A DNA stretch of 48,674 nt, taken from contig JAAYPF010000093.1 in assembly GCA_012519925.1 (NCBI GenBank), forward strand, positions 1 to 48,674, given 5' to 3'. Origin of the DNA: Clostridiaceae bacterium (lineage in GTDB: Bacteria > Bacillota > Clostridia > Acetivibrionales > Acetivibrionaceae). Below, piece by piece: positions 25,852-34,276 of this stretch. The translations under genes and the position numbers were made by a program. Positions within the stretch are counted from its first letter, which is position 1; each line of letters begins with the position of its first letter. Below the pieces are notes generated by a model. That model was not told the DNA's origin. It saw only the letters and a program-made list of their open reading frames with translations, and ran no database searches.

Positions 25852-27462
25852 ATGAAAAAGTTATGTTCAGTTTTAATGGTGGCGGTAATGTCTCTCTCGT
25901 CTGCCATCCTGCCCGCTTTCAATGCGTCGGCAGCAAGCATATCCAATTCTAGCTATCCCGAAGCACTAAAGTATTCGATTTGGTTTTATGATGCTAACAA
26001 GTGCGGGAAAGATGTAGCAGTGGACAATGTATTCAGTTGGAGATCGGCATGCCATACCACCGATGGAAGTGACATTGGTATTGATCTTACTGGAGGCTTC
26101 CATGATTGCGGAGACCATATCAAATTCGGTATAACAAACGGATACGCTGCATCCATCTTAGGTTGGTCACTGTATGAGTTTAAAGCTGGTTTTGATGCTT
26201 CTGGAACTACCAACAAAATGTTATCCACACTCAAGTATTTTACCGATTATATTATGAATTGCCGTGAAAGTTCCACAAAATATTATTACCACGTTGGTGA
26301 TCCTTCCGATCACGAGTATTGGGGACCACCAGAAGCACAAACAGGATCTAGAACAATAAAGCGTTATATGGGTTCTGGACAAGGTGCTGCCGATGTATGC
26401 GGTTTGTATAGTGGTGCTCTTTCACTTATGTACTTAAATTACAAAGACATCGATCCAACATATGCCAATAAGTGTCTTACAGCTGCAAAAGAACTTTATG
26501 CTCTAGGTAAAAACAATCCTGGTGTTGGAAATGCAGATGGCTTTTATACATCGTCCGATTGGAAAGATGACATGGCATGGGCAGCAATGTGGCTATACGT
26601 TATAGAAAAGAACAACTCCTACTTAAATGATGCTAATTCATGGTTACCTTCACCCGCTACAAACTGGACCATGTGCTGGAATGATATGAAGCTTGCTGTT
26701 GCTGCAGTTGGAGCATCGGCAACAGGAGATTCTAAATATAAGGATGCCCTGACCTCTAGCATGACTTTTTGGAAGAACGGTGTTAGTACTTCAAACGGCG
26801 GATTAAAAATACTCGACTCATGGGGTACCTTAAGATATACTTCAGCTCAGTGTATGCTTTCACTTGTATACTACAAGTTATACAAAGACGAATCAGCTAA
26901 GAGCTTTGCCAAATCGCAAATAGATTATATTTTGGGTGACAATCCTGCTAATATGTCTTATATCATCGGATTTGGATCAAATTATCCTAAACACCCACAC
27001 CACAGAGCAGCTAGTGGATACGTAGGTTGGGACAATTGGAAGAGTCCTGCAAAGAATGTTTTAACTGGTGCACTAGTTGGCGGACCGGATAATAGTGATA
27101 GATATACTGATGAGACAGACAAATTTACATGTACTGAAGTAGGAATAGACTATAATGCAGGTTTAGTCGGTGCTATGGCTGGTATGGTTCAATTCTACTG
27201 TGATATACCACAATATACCAACCCACCAGTTACTCCTACGCCTACAAATCCATCAATTAAATATGGTGATATAAATAATGATGGTGAGGTAAATGCTATA
27301 GACTTTGCAGCTTTAAGACAATACTTACTTGGTATTCCAACATCAAATTTAAACCTAACTGCTGCTGATGTTAACCTTGACGGTGAAACTGACTCTTTAG
27401 ACTTTGGAATAATGAGAAGATTCTTGCTTGGAATGCTTGGTTCATTACCCTATAGAGGTTAG
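25852..27462 (+). CDS. Cellulosomal GH9 endoglucanase with C-terminal dockerin, no CBM
   Basis: 536 residues. Signal peptide 1-28 (ending NASAAS). GH9 catalytic domain about 34-452: base motif DCGD at D85-D88, HPHHR at 381-385, and the general acid E429 in CTEVGIDYNAG. No CBM3c follows; a short PVTPTPT linker (459-466) leads straight to the dockerin (about 471-530) with loops DINNDGEVNAIDF and DVNLDGETDSLDF. The compact layout is typical of GH9 endoglucanases without an accessory module. Shine-Dalgarno GGGAGGAG stands before the ATG. It is the only plus-strand gene in the cellulosomal cluster, divergent from the CotH gene and convergent with the dockerin-CYTH gene. Confidence 0.96.
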   Translation: MKKLCSVLMVAVMSLSSAILPAFNASAASISNSSYPEALKYSIWFYDANKCGKDVAVDNVFSWRSACHTTDGSDIGIDLTGGFHDCGDHIKFGITNGYAASILGWSLYEFKAGFDASGTTNKMLSTLKYFTDYIMNCRESSTKYYYHVGDPSDHEYWGPPEAQTGSRTIKRYMGSGQGAADVCGLYSGALSLMYLNYKDIDPTYANKCLTAAKELYALGKNNPGVGNADGFYTSSDWKDDMAWAAMWLYVIEKNNSYLNDANSWLPSPATNWTMCWNDMKLAVAAVGASATGDSKYKDALTSSMTFWKNGVSTSNGGLKILDSWGTLRYTSAQCMLSLVYYKLYKDESAKSFAKSQIDYILGDNPANMSYIIGFGSNYPKHPHHRAASGYVGWDNWKSPAKNVLTGALVGGPDNSDRYTDETDKFTCTEVGIDYNAGLVGAMAGMVQFYCDIPQYTNPPVTPTPTNPSIKYGDINNDGEVNAIDFAALRQYLLGIPTSNLNLTAADVNLDGETDSLDFGIMRRFLLGMLGSLPYRG

Positions 27463-27529
27463 TTAAGTTAAAATAATACATAACTTATTTGGTCAAAACT
27501 AAAAAATGAAAATCCTAAGAATATAAAAC

Positions 27530-27573
27530 AAAGTGTGTAAGTACTGACAACCAATACTTACACACTTTTTTTT
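27530..27573 (+). terminator. Terminator after the GH9-dockerin gene
   Basis: A perfect 14-bp stem pairs 27530-27543 (AAAGTGTGTAAGTA) with 27555-27568 and is followed by a run of T through 27573. Strong Rho-independent terminator between two convergent genes. Confidence 0.88.
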
Positions 27574-27649
27574 ATAAATTAAAAAATTTATCCATAGCCA
27601 TGATGGATTGTAGATATAACTACTTAATAAATCTATGGATAGTCTTACT

Positions 27650-28507
27650 TTAATCTTTAGGTATACCAAACTGTGCAAGACTACCGTTTTTATATCTATT
27701 ATCACTTGTAACTTCTTTACCTACCCATGAAGGAGGTGTATAGTCATTTGCAAGTTCTTCATTTTTGAATTCCATTTCATAATAAGCTAAGCCTTCTAAA
27801 TCGCCTTTGAAAATATCAATTGCAAAAGTATTTCCATGCTCGTCAGGACCCTGGTATCTTGTCTTATAGATAGTATTTCCTTCAACTTTTTTATATAAAT
27901 TATAGTACTCTTCTTCGGTAATCCAGAAATTACGTTCTTCTCTGACCATGCCTCTATAATCAACACTTGCTTTTATGGTGAGATAAAACATTCTATTATC
28001 CACATTCCTAAGTCTAATTTCTGGTGAAAAATTTATATATGACTGAGTTATTTCATATGTATCTAGAGTTTTAAGATCATAAGGAATATTCTTTGCCTCT
28101 ATTAAGAATTTTCTTTCAATCTCCAGACCTTCCACTTGTGTGGATGTAGGCTTAACTGTAATTGTTGGTGTAGGAGTCGGTTTGCGAGGAAATTCGGTAA
28201 TTATCCCAAGTAAGTATTTTCTGTAAATTCCATAATCAATTATATCTACATCTCCATCACCATTATCATCGGCTGCCTCTAGACCATGTATGTAACTGAA
28301 GTCTTTTACAACTCCAAGAAGGTAGTTTCTTATTTCTCCAAAGTCAATTGAATCAGTTTTTCCGTCACCATTTATATCACCAACTACCAAACCTTTATCG
28401 GTATTGTCAGTGGTAGTTGTTGATGACCTAGCATTTACTGCAAATAAACTTAACATGATTGCAAAACTCACTAAAACCATAGAAATAACAATCTTTGTTT
28501 TCTTCAT
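27650..28507 (-). CDS. Dockerin-CYTH protein: secreted triphosphate tunnel enzyme-like domain
   Basis: 285 residues. Signal peptide about 1-27. Dockerin at about 42-103 with loops DINGDGKTDSIDF and the less regular DDNGDGDVDIIDY. A Pro/Thr linker (108-122) leads to a CYTH domain (about 127-282). The tunnel residues of the family can be picked out: ExExK at E129/E131/K133, RLR at 165-167, K179, EER at 190-192, K215 and R217, D231, and ExE at E244/E246. CYTH enzymes hydrolyse inorganic triphosphate or long-chain polyphosphate or act on nucleotide triphosphates, normally inside the cell; here the enzyme would be outside and on the cellulosome. All catalytic positions appear intact, so it is probably active. 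Start ATG is behind GGGGGGAG. It lies beside two cellulosomal genes. Confidence 0.9.
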   Translation of the reverse strand: MKKTKIVISMVLVSFAIMLSLFAVNARSSTTTTDNTDKGLVVGDINGDGKTDSIDFGEIRNYLLGVVKDFSYIHGLEAADDNGDGDVDIIDYGIYRKYLLGIITEFPRKPTPTPTITVKPTSTQVEGLEIERKFLIEAKNIPYDLKTLDTYEITQSYINFSPEIRLRNVDNRMFYLTIKASVDYRGMVREERNFWITEEEYYNLYKKVEGNTIYKTRYQGPDEHGNTFAIDIFKGDLEGLAYYEMEFKNEELANDYTPPSWVGKEVTSDNRYKNGSLAQFGIPKD

Positions 28508-28606
28508 TTTTATGCTCCCCCCATCATTTAATATGCACCTTCAAATTTTTACGTCACATTAATTACATTATTTTCTCTGAAATTTCGTGGTTGTTTACTT
28601 ATAAAA

Positions 28607-28635
28607 ATTATATCATTTTTATGAATTCTTGGAAA
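28607..28635 (-). promoter_or_regulatory. Promoter of the dockerin-CYTH gene
   Basis: Minus-strand TTTCCA (28630-28635), 17-bp spacer, TATAAT (28607-28612), with TG one base before the -10 (TGATATAAT), the same extended -10 as in the CotH promoter. It lies about 100 bp before the ATG. Confidence 0.55.
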
Positions 28636-28719
28636 TGTATTTATTTGGTCTGGTAATAAAAAATAATATTATTCTTAAGTATTGAACCTTAGTTATTGTT
28701 GCATTTGTATTCAAAACAA

Positions 28720-28758
28720 AACCCCCTCACAAGTCACTAAATCAACTTATGAGGGGTT
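28720..28758 (-). terminator. Terminator after nrdD
   Basis: Arms 28720-28734 and 28745-28758 pair over 13-14 bp with a bulged C. The single mismatch is C-A on the plus strand but G-U on the minus strand, which supports minus-strand use. TTTTG follows on that strand. Confidence 0.8.
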
Positions 28759-28788
28759 ATTATAAACTACAGTATTCAATCCAACAGC

Positions 28789-31134
28789 TTATGATACCTC
28801 TTGTTTACTTATGGATACAACATAATTTTTAATATCGGGAAGTCCGTTATAAGTTGACACATCTTCATCATCCACCACAACTAGGGTAGGTGCGGATTTG
28901 ATATTATAGGTACGTACCAAATCCATATTTTCTGCTGCATCCAAATATTCTACCCCTAATACATCCTTCAAATAGGCTTTTGCTGTAGGACAATTAGGGC
29001 ATGATTTAGTTGTGAACAACATCCTTCTTTGGTTTTTTACTTTTTTTGGTGATTTACCTAATGCTGTACTTATATCATAGGTTTTCCTGATCTTAAACTC
29101 CTGCGATTTACCGTTGTTCCAATTTCCTACAGGTCTGTAGTAGCCGGTAATTCTACTGTATACTTCTGTCTCTTCATTACATTTAGGACATGTATATTCT
29201 TCACCTATTATATATCCGCAATTTCTACAAATAGAATACGTAGGAGAAATGGTGTAATAAGGCAGCTTGAAATTTTGTGCTATTTTCTTTACAAGCATGG
29301 CAGTGGAGCGCCAATCTTCAATCTTCTCTCCTAAGAAGGCATGAAATACTGTACCACTGGTGTATTTCACCTGGAATTTGTCCTGTACTTGCAATGCTTC
29401 AAAAATATCTTCTGTATAACCAACAGGCAAATGAGAGCTATTGGTATAAAAAGGTGTGTCCCCTTCTTTTCCTGCACATTTTATGTCAGGCCATCTTTTT
29501 CTGTCATGCTTCGCAAGCCTGTAAGATGTTGACTCTGCAGGTGTAGCTTCAAGATTAAACAAATCCCCATATTGCTCTTGATACTCCGGCAATCTTTCCA
29601 GCATAAAGTCCAGCACCTTCAAACCAAACTCCTGAGTTTGCTTATCGCTCAAATCTTTTCCTAGCCATTTTGCATTTAGCCCTACTTCATTCATACCTAA
29701 AAGACCAATAGTGGAAAAATGGTTATTAAAACTTCCAAGATATCTTTTGGTATAAGGATACAAACCTTCATCTAAAAGTTTATTGAGAATCTCCCTTTTA
29801 GTTTTCAACGAACGGGCACATATATCCATTACTTTTCCTAGCTTTGCAAAGAATTCTTCAGGAGTGTCCGATAAATAAGCAATTCTTGGAAGATTAATTG
29901 TAACAACACCCACGGAACCTGTGCTTTCTCCCGAACCGAAATACCCTCCTGATTTCTTTCTAAGCTCTCTTAAATCAAGTCTTAATCTACAGCACATGCT
30001 CCTAATATCACTTGGCTGTATATCACTATTTACATAATTAGAAAAGTAAGGTGTACCATATTTAGCTGTCATTTCAAAAAGAAGCTTATTGTTTTCTGTT
30101 TCCGACCAATCAAAATCATTTGTTATCGAATAAGTTGGTATAGGATACTGGAATCCCCTGCCGTTTGCATCCCCTTCAAGCATAACTTCGATGAAGGCTT
30201 TGTTTATCATTGCCATTTCTTCTTTACAATCTTTATATTTGAAGTCTTGCTCTTTTCCGCCCACAATGGCAAATTGTTCTGCCAAATCGGAAGGCACTGT
30301 CCAATCAAGGGTTATATTTGAAAAAGGTGCTTGAGTTCCCCATCTGCTTGGAGTATTCACACCGAAAATAAAGGACTGTATGCATTGTTTTACTTCTGCA
30401 TAAGTCAAATTATCTATCTTTACAAAGGGAGCAAGATAGGTATCAAAGCTTGAAAATGCCTGAGCTCCTGCCCACTCATTTTGCATTATACCTAAAAAAT
30501 TCACCATTTGATTACACAAAGTAGACAAATGACCTGCTGGTGCAGAAGTTATTTTCCCAGGTATTCCGCCTAAGCCTTCTTGTATCAACTGCTTTAAGGA
30601 CCAACCGGCACAATATCCGGTAAGCATAGATAAATCATGTATATGGATATCAGCATTTCTATGGGCATTTGCTATTTCATCATCATATATTTCAGAAAGC
30701 CAGTAATTGGCTGTTATTGCACCTGAGTTGTGGAGTATAAGACCTCCCACTGAATATGTAACTGTAGAGTTTTCTTTAACCCTCCAGTCTTCTTCTTTAA
30801 CATAGCTGTTTACAATTTCCTTATAATCCAAAATGGAGGATTTCATGTTTCTGATTTTTTCTCTTTGTTTTCTGTATAATATATATGCCTTAGCTACATT
30901 CGTATATCCTGATTCTTCAAGAGTACTCTCAACACTGTCCTGAACCTCTTCTACTGTTATTTTCTCCTGCTTTATTTTATCTTGAAAATTTGAAGTTACT
31001 CTTAACACAAGTAAGTCTAATATCTCGCTTGTATATACGCTATTTGTTGCAATAAATGCTTTTTCAATTGCATTTTTAATCTTATTTAGATTAAACTCGC
31101 AAACGTCTCCATCCCTTTTTACAACATTTAACAT
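28789..31134 (-). CDS. nrdD: Anaerobic ribonucleoside-triphosphate reductase (class III), with fused thioredoxin-like tail
   Basis: 781 residues. An ATP-cone is at about 1-95 (VKRDGDVCEFNLNKIKNAI). The catalytic barrel follows. Near the C-terminus a zinc site C636, C639, C649, C652 precedes the glycyl radical motif RITGYYRP, with G664 as the likely radical site. Residues about 705-775 form a glutaredoxin/thioredoxin-like domain with CPNC (C712, C715) and a SAPTLVV cis-proline motif, presumably the built-in reductant. The enzyme makes dNTPs without oxygen. The activating enzyme NrdG is not in the window next to it. Start ATG follows AGGAGAG. Promoter with NrdR boxes at 31195-31247. Confidence 0.95.
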   Translation of the reverse strand: MLNVVKRDGDVCEFNLNKIKNAIEKAFIATNSVYTSEILDLLVLRVTSNFQDKIKQEKITVEEVQDSVESTLEESGYTNVAKAYILYRKQREKIRNMKSSILDYKEIVNSYVKEEDWRVKENSTVTYSVGGLILHNSGAITANYWLSEIYDDEIANAHRNADIHIHDLSMLTGYCAGWSLKQLIQEGLGGIPGKITSAPAGHLSTLCNQMVNFLGIMQNEWAGAQAFSSFDTYLAPFVKIDNLTYAEVKQCIQSFIFGVNTPSRWGTQAPFSNITLDWTVPSDLAEQFAIVGGKEQDFKYKDCKEEMAMINKAFIEVMLEGDANGRGFQYPIPTYSITNDFDWSETENNKLLFEMTAKYGTPYFSNYVNSDIQPSDIRSMCCRLRLDLRELRKKSGGYFGSGESTGSVGVVTINLPRIAYLSDTPEEFFAKLGKVMDICARSLKTKREILNKLLDEGLYPYTKRYLGSFNNHFSTIGLLGMNEVGLNAKWLGKDLSDKQTQEFGLKVLDFMLERLPEYQEQYGDLFNLEATPAESTSYRLAKHDRKRWPDIKCAGKEGDTPFYTNSSHLPVGYTEDIFEALQVQDKFQVKYTSGTVFHAFLGEKIEDWRSTAMLVKKIAQNFKLPYYTISPTYSICRNCGYIIGEEYTCPKCNEETEVYSRITGYYRPVGNWNNGKSQEFKIRKTYDISTALGKSPKKVKNQRRMLFTTKSCPNCPTAKAYLKDVLGVEYLDAAENMDLVRTYNIKSAPTLVVVDDEDVSTYNGLPDIKNYVVSISKQEVS

Positions 31135-31194
31135 CTTTATCTCTCCTAGTTTCTTATATTTTTAGAGCTGTTAATTTATTTTTATATAGAATAA

Positions 31195-31223
31195 ATTATA
31201 TTTTACACACAATATATTGTCAA
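31195..31223 (-). promoter_or_regulatory. Consensus sigma-A promoter of nrdD
   Basis: Minus-strand TTGACA (31218-31223), 17-bp spacer, TATAAT (31195-31200): both boxes are perfect matches. It lies 60 bp before the nrdD ATG and overlaps the nearer NrdR box. Confidence 0.85.
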
Positions 31224-31247
31224 TACAATTCTACAATATATTGTGTG
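31207..31247. promoter_or_regulatory. Pair of NrdR boxes at nrdD
   Basis: Two copies of the palindrome ACAATATATTGT (31209-31220 and 31233-31244), each with extra ACA/TGT flanks, match the NrdR consensus acaCwAtATaTwGtgt. Centres are 24 bp apart. Box 1 overlaps the -35/spacer; the pair together form a larger inverted repeat. NrdR represses ribonucleotide reductase genes when dATP is plentiful. Confidence 0.8.
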
Positions 31248-31329
31248 TATTTTTTCAAACATACACTAGATAGTATATATTTCTATAACAACTACTATTT
31301 TGATGTGTTTGAACGCAAACATTGCTTTG

Positions 31330-32571
31330 CTATATTTGAATGCTTTTATCTCTACTAAACCTTTCTTCAATAAATCCTGAAGCTAATGCTGTAATAGGAA
31401 TAGTGAATATAATGCCTATGCTTCCGGCAATTGCCCTTAAAATCTCAGAGGCAATCATGTCCCAGTTGATAATATGTGAAAAGGAAGTTTCGTATGCTAA
31501 TAACAGTAACAAAAGATGAAGCGAACCACCGACATATGCAAGAATCAATGTATTTGCCATAGTTGCCATGGTATCCTTTCCTACATTCATTCCAGCTTTA
31601 ATTAAATCAGTTTTCTTGATTTGAGGACTATTTTCTTTTATTTCATTCATAGCAGAAGCAATAGACATTCCCACATCCATAGTAGCTCCCATTGTACCTA
31701 TAATGATCCCTGCAAAAAGCAAGCCTTTAAAGTCAAAATAAACATCATGAGGTATAAACATAAGCATATTTGCCTCCTCATTACCTAAACCTGTCAACTT
31801 TGCAAGAGTACCTATAAGCAAAGCTATAACACCAGCAACGATTACTCCTCCAACAGTACCAATAATAGCGGAATAAGTTTTTCTGTTAAAACCACTTATG
31901 ATCAACATACTTATACCTATTACCCCAATACAAATCAATACCGATATAATGACGGGATCCCAACCGTTCAAAATAGCAGGGAGAAGAATTTTTAACACTG
32001 AAAAAATAGTGATTACCAACGATATAATCGCTTTTAATCCTTTCCATCTACCTACTAGGAGCAATAGGGCAATAAACCCTATAATTAGATACAGTAAATA
32101 CTTATCCCTTACAATTTCTGCAACATAAGCTGTTTCAATCTCTCCTGCAGCGTTCTCTTCAATAAAAAGTAATGCCTCATCCCCGACCTTTAAAGGAATG
32201 GAAGTGTATTTATTGCTAAAGTTGTAATTTAATTCGTATTCAGCATTAACTTTCTCACCTTTGTGAGGACCTTTTATAATAAGCATTTCTAATAGTTGAG
32301 TATTAGATTCAATATCTTCGTTTAGATTGGTTTTATTACTTTCAACCAAAACTTTTGTAACCTTTGCCCTTGAGTACTGAATTTCGTCTTCAACATTTTT
32401 GTCCTGATTCAAGGACTCATCGACATAACCTAGGTCTTCATCCACTACCTCTAGTTGTTCATTGGTATAATCTAAATTCTCTTCTTCTCCAAAAACAATC
32501 CTAGGAGAAAAGGACATAAAGACACAAACTACTACCAAAAAACAAACGGTAGTCCTTAGTGTAATTCTCAT
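31330..32571 (-). CDS. YibE/F family membrane protein
   Basis: 413 residues from ATG 32569-32571, with AAGGGGATT before it; the frame to 32604 is rejected because the site lies inside it. Signal-like helix 1-28, then an acidic external region (about 30-145), then eight or so hydrophobic helices. The wording MFIPHDVYFDFKGLLFAGIIIGTMGATMDVGMSIASAMNEI is partly diagnostic of the YibE/F family (PF07907), as is AGMNVGKDTMATMANTLILAYVGGSL. The function of the family is unknown; transport is suspected. It is 195 bp downstream-wise from nrdD and has no evident operon partner. Confidence 0.88.
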   Translation of the reverse strand: MRITLRTTVCFLVVVCVFMSFSPRIVFGEEENLDYTNEQLEVVDEDLGYVDESLNQDKNVEDEIQYSRAKVTKVLVESNKTNLNEDIESNTQLLEMLIIKGPHKGEKVNAEYELNYNFSNKYTSIPLKVGDEALLFIEENAAGEIETAYVAEIVRDKYLLYLIIGFIALLLLVGRWKGLKAIISLVITIFSVLKILLPAILNGWDPVIISVLICIGVIGISMLIISGFNRKTYSAIIGTVGGVIVAGVIALLIGTLAKLTGLGNEEANMLMFIPHDVYFDFKGLLFAGIIIGTMGATMDVGMSIASAMNEIKENSPQIKKTDLIKAGMNVGKDTMATMANTLILAYVGGSLHLLLLLLAYETSFSHIINWDMIASEILRAIAGSIGIIFTIPITALASGFIEERFSRDKSIQI

Positions 32572-32744
32572 ATCAATCCCCTTCCTACAACTCAAAACAA
32601 ACATCTATTTCTTCCACTATAGACTTTGAACTTTTTTCCTTTATTTTTCTACTCACTTTATAATAGATTTATAATAACTGTTTTTTAATCTTTATACAAT
32701 ACATTTGCCAGTTAATCTATTTTAGAAAATACCAAGACAATTTA

Positions 32745-34061
32745 TCAAACAATCGGATCTTTTCTCATATGCCACCAACGAATAATCCACAATACCGTAG
32801 CTATTATTCTCATTACAAAAATTGCAAAGAAAGTGATATGCAGTGCCCTAAGATCAGAACCTAAAGCAGTATATAGCTGAACTCCGGCAATAGGCATAAT
32901 TGCATTAGAAAATGAAGTCATTACAGTATAAATAGAAATACTGAGTGTCTTATTTTTCTCTGGCACTACCTGCAAAAGGCACTGTGGTATGTTAAGAAAT
33001 ATCGTAGCAAAGGCAAAATTAGAAAGGGTATTCAGAATAAGAAACACAACAGCCCCCTTACCTACCGGCAGACTTGTTGCGTAGTTCATACAAAGAGGAA
33101 AAAATGAAAGTGCGAAACTTCCAATAATTATAGGAACCCTTACCCCAAACTTTTCGTTCATGCGGCTCCAAAAACCTATTGTAAAAAACTGCACAACTGC
33201 TCCCCCAACAACTATATAACTTAACCATGCTTCATTAAGTTTGAGATAATCAACTTGTCCTATATAATACATAGTCCAATCAGCTTGCCATGACATATAA
33301 AAAAACAAAGCAACTCCAATGAACCCCATTAACTTTTTGTTATGTATTAAATCATAGGCTGCAATTTTAAGCTCTCTAAGCCCATTTGCCCTTTTTTGAT
33401 GAGTATCTCCACCGGGAATTTTCATTAAAATTAATATTTGAACAAAAATAAAAAATGCCGCACACCAAAAAAATATCTGATGCAATTTTATTTTTTCGCT
33501 ATTTAAGGCGGCACGTGCTAAAATGGCACCCGTTAAAAGCGGTGTAATGGTATTGAATAAGAAAGTCCCCTTAGTCCTAAGTGTAAATACCCTGTTCCTA
33601 TCTTCTATACGGACAACATCAGAAAAATATGCCTGCCAAGATGCGTTATAAATAGTTAAAGGTCCCATAGCTAAAGCTAAAAGACCAATAAAAGCAACTA
33701 GTCTAAACTGTCCGAAAAATGGTACAAAGCCTAACACTATATATACGGAAGACAGGCTAATTAGAGAAATAATGAGCATCCTTCGCTTGTTTGACATGCG
33801 ATCGGACAAAATCCCTCCCGGAATAAGCACTAGCATCCCTACAAACTGCGGAAGAGAAGTGACTAAGCTTAGCTCAAAATTACTTGCCTCCATTCTAGTT
33901 GCAAAAAGGTTATTATTGTTGTTAATTATATTGTTTATGATTGTAAAAAACACACCTTCAAGGGCAAACAGGTACATAATACTGTCAATGTACCATTCAT
34001 CCTTGATTTTATTAATAGCCCTTACAACAAACTTCTTAAAAATTCCCTTTTCGCTTTTCAT
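32745..34061 (-). CDS. Major facilitator superfamily transporter
   Basis: 438 residues from ATG 34059-34061, preceded by GGTGA; a GTG at 34068-34070 three codons upstream is the alternative. About 12 hydrophobic segments; between helices 2 and 3 the MFS loop motif appears as GGILSDRMSNKRRML. Charged residues after helix 6 and a central cytoplasmic loop (PGGDTHQKRANGLRELK) fit the two-bundle layout. The substrate is not evident; exporters of this group handle sugars or drugs. It is divergent from the DUF2461 gene, with 215 bp between them. Confidence 0.88.
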   Translation of the reverse strand: MKSEKGIFKKFVVRAINKIKDEWYIDSIMYLFALEGVFFTIINNIINNNNNLFATRMEASNFELSLVTSLPQFVGMLVLIPGGILSDRMSNKRRMLIISLISLSSVYIVLGFVPFFGQFRLVAFIGLLALAMGPLTIYNASWQAYFSDVVRIEDRNRVFTLRTKGTFLFNTITPLLTGAILARAALNSEKIKLHQIFFWCAAFFIFVQILILMKIPGGDTHQKRANGLRELKIAAYDLIHNKKLMGFIGVALFFYMSWQADWTMYYIGQVDYLKLNEAWLSYIVVGGAVVQFFTIGFWSRMNEKFGVRVPIIIGSFALSFFPLCMNYATSLPVGKGAVVFLILNTLSNFAFATIFLNIPQCLLQVVPEKNKTLSISIYTVMTSFSNAIMPIAGVQLYTALGSDLRALHITFFAIFVMRIIATVLWIIRWWHMRKDPIV

Positions 34062-34276
34062 TATATTCACCAGTATTTTATTATTTTATTGAGTAGCTTT
34101 TCTGCAAACATGTATATATTTCGTCAAGCACATGGTTAATTCCTGTTTTTCCAGTCCATCCAAATCACAACAAATAAAAAAATATTATATCAGACACAAA
34201 GACTTGATAAAATGATTAATATTTGTCAAAATAATAGTTACAGCAATTTATCACTATAATATATGGAGGACTAAAA

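Noticed and set aside
25713-25946. 77-residue minus-strand frame across the GH9 start
   Set aside because: It overlaps the start and promoter of the plus-strand GH9 gene and has no ribosome site or family features.
31300-31320. GTTTG-CAAAC hairpin after the YibE/F gene
   Set aside because: Only five base pairs and no U-run, so not called as a terminator.
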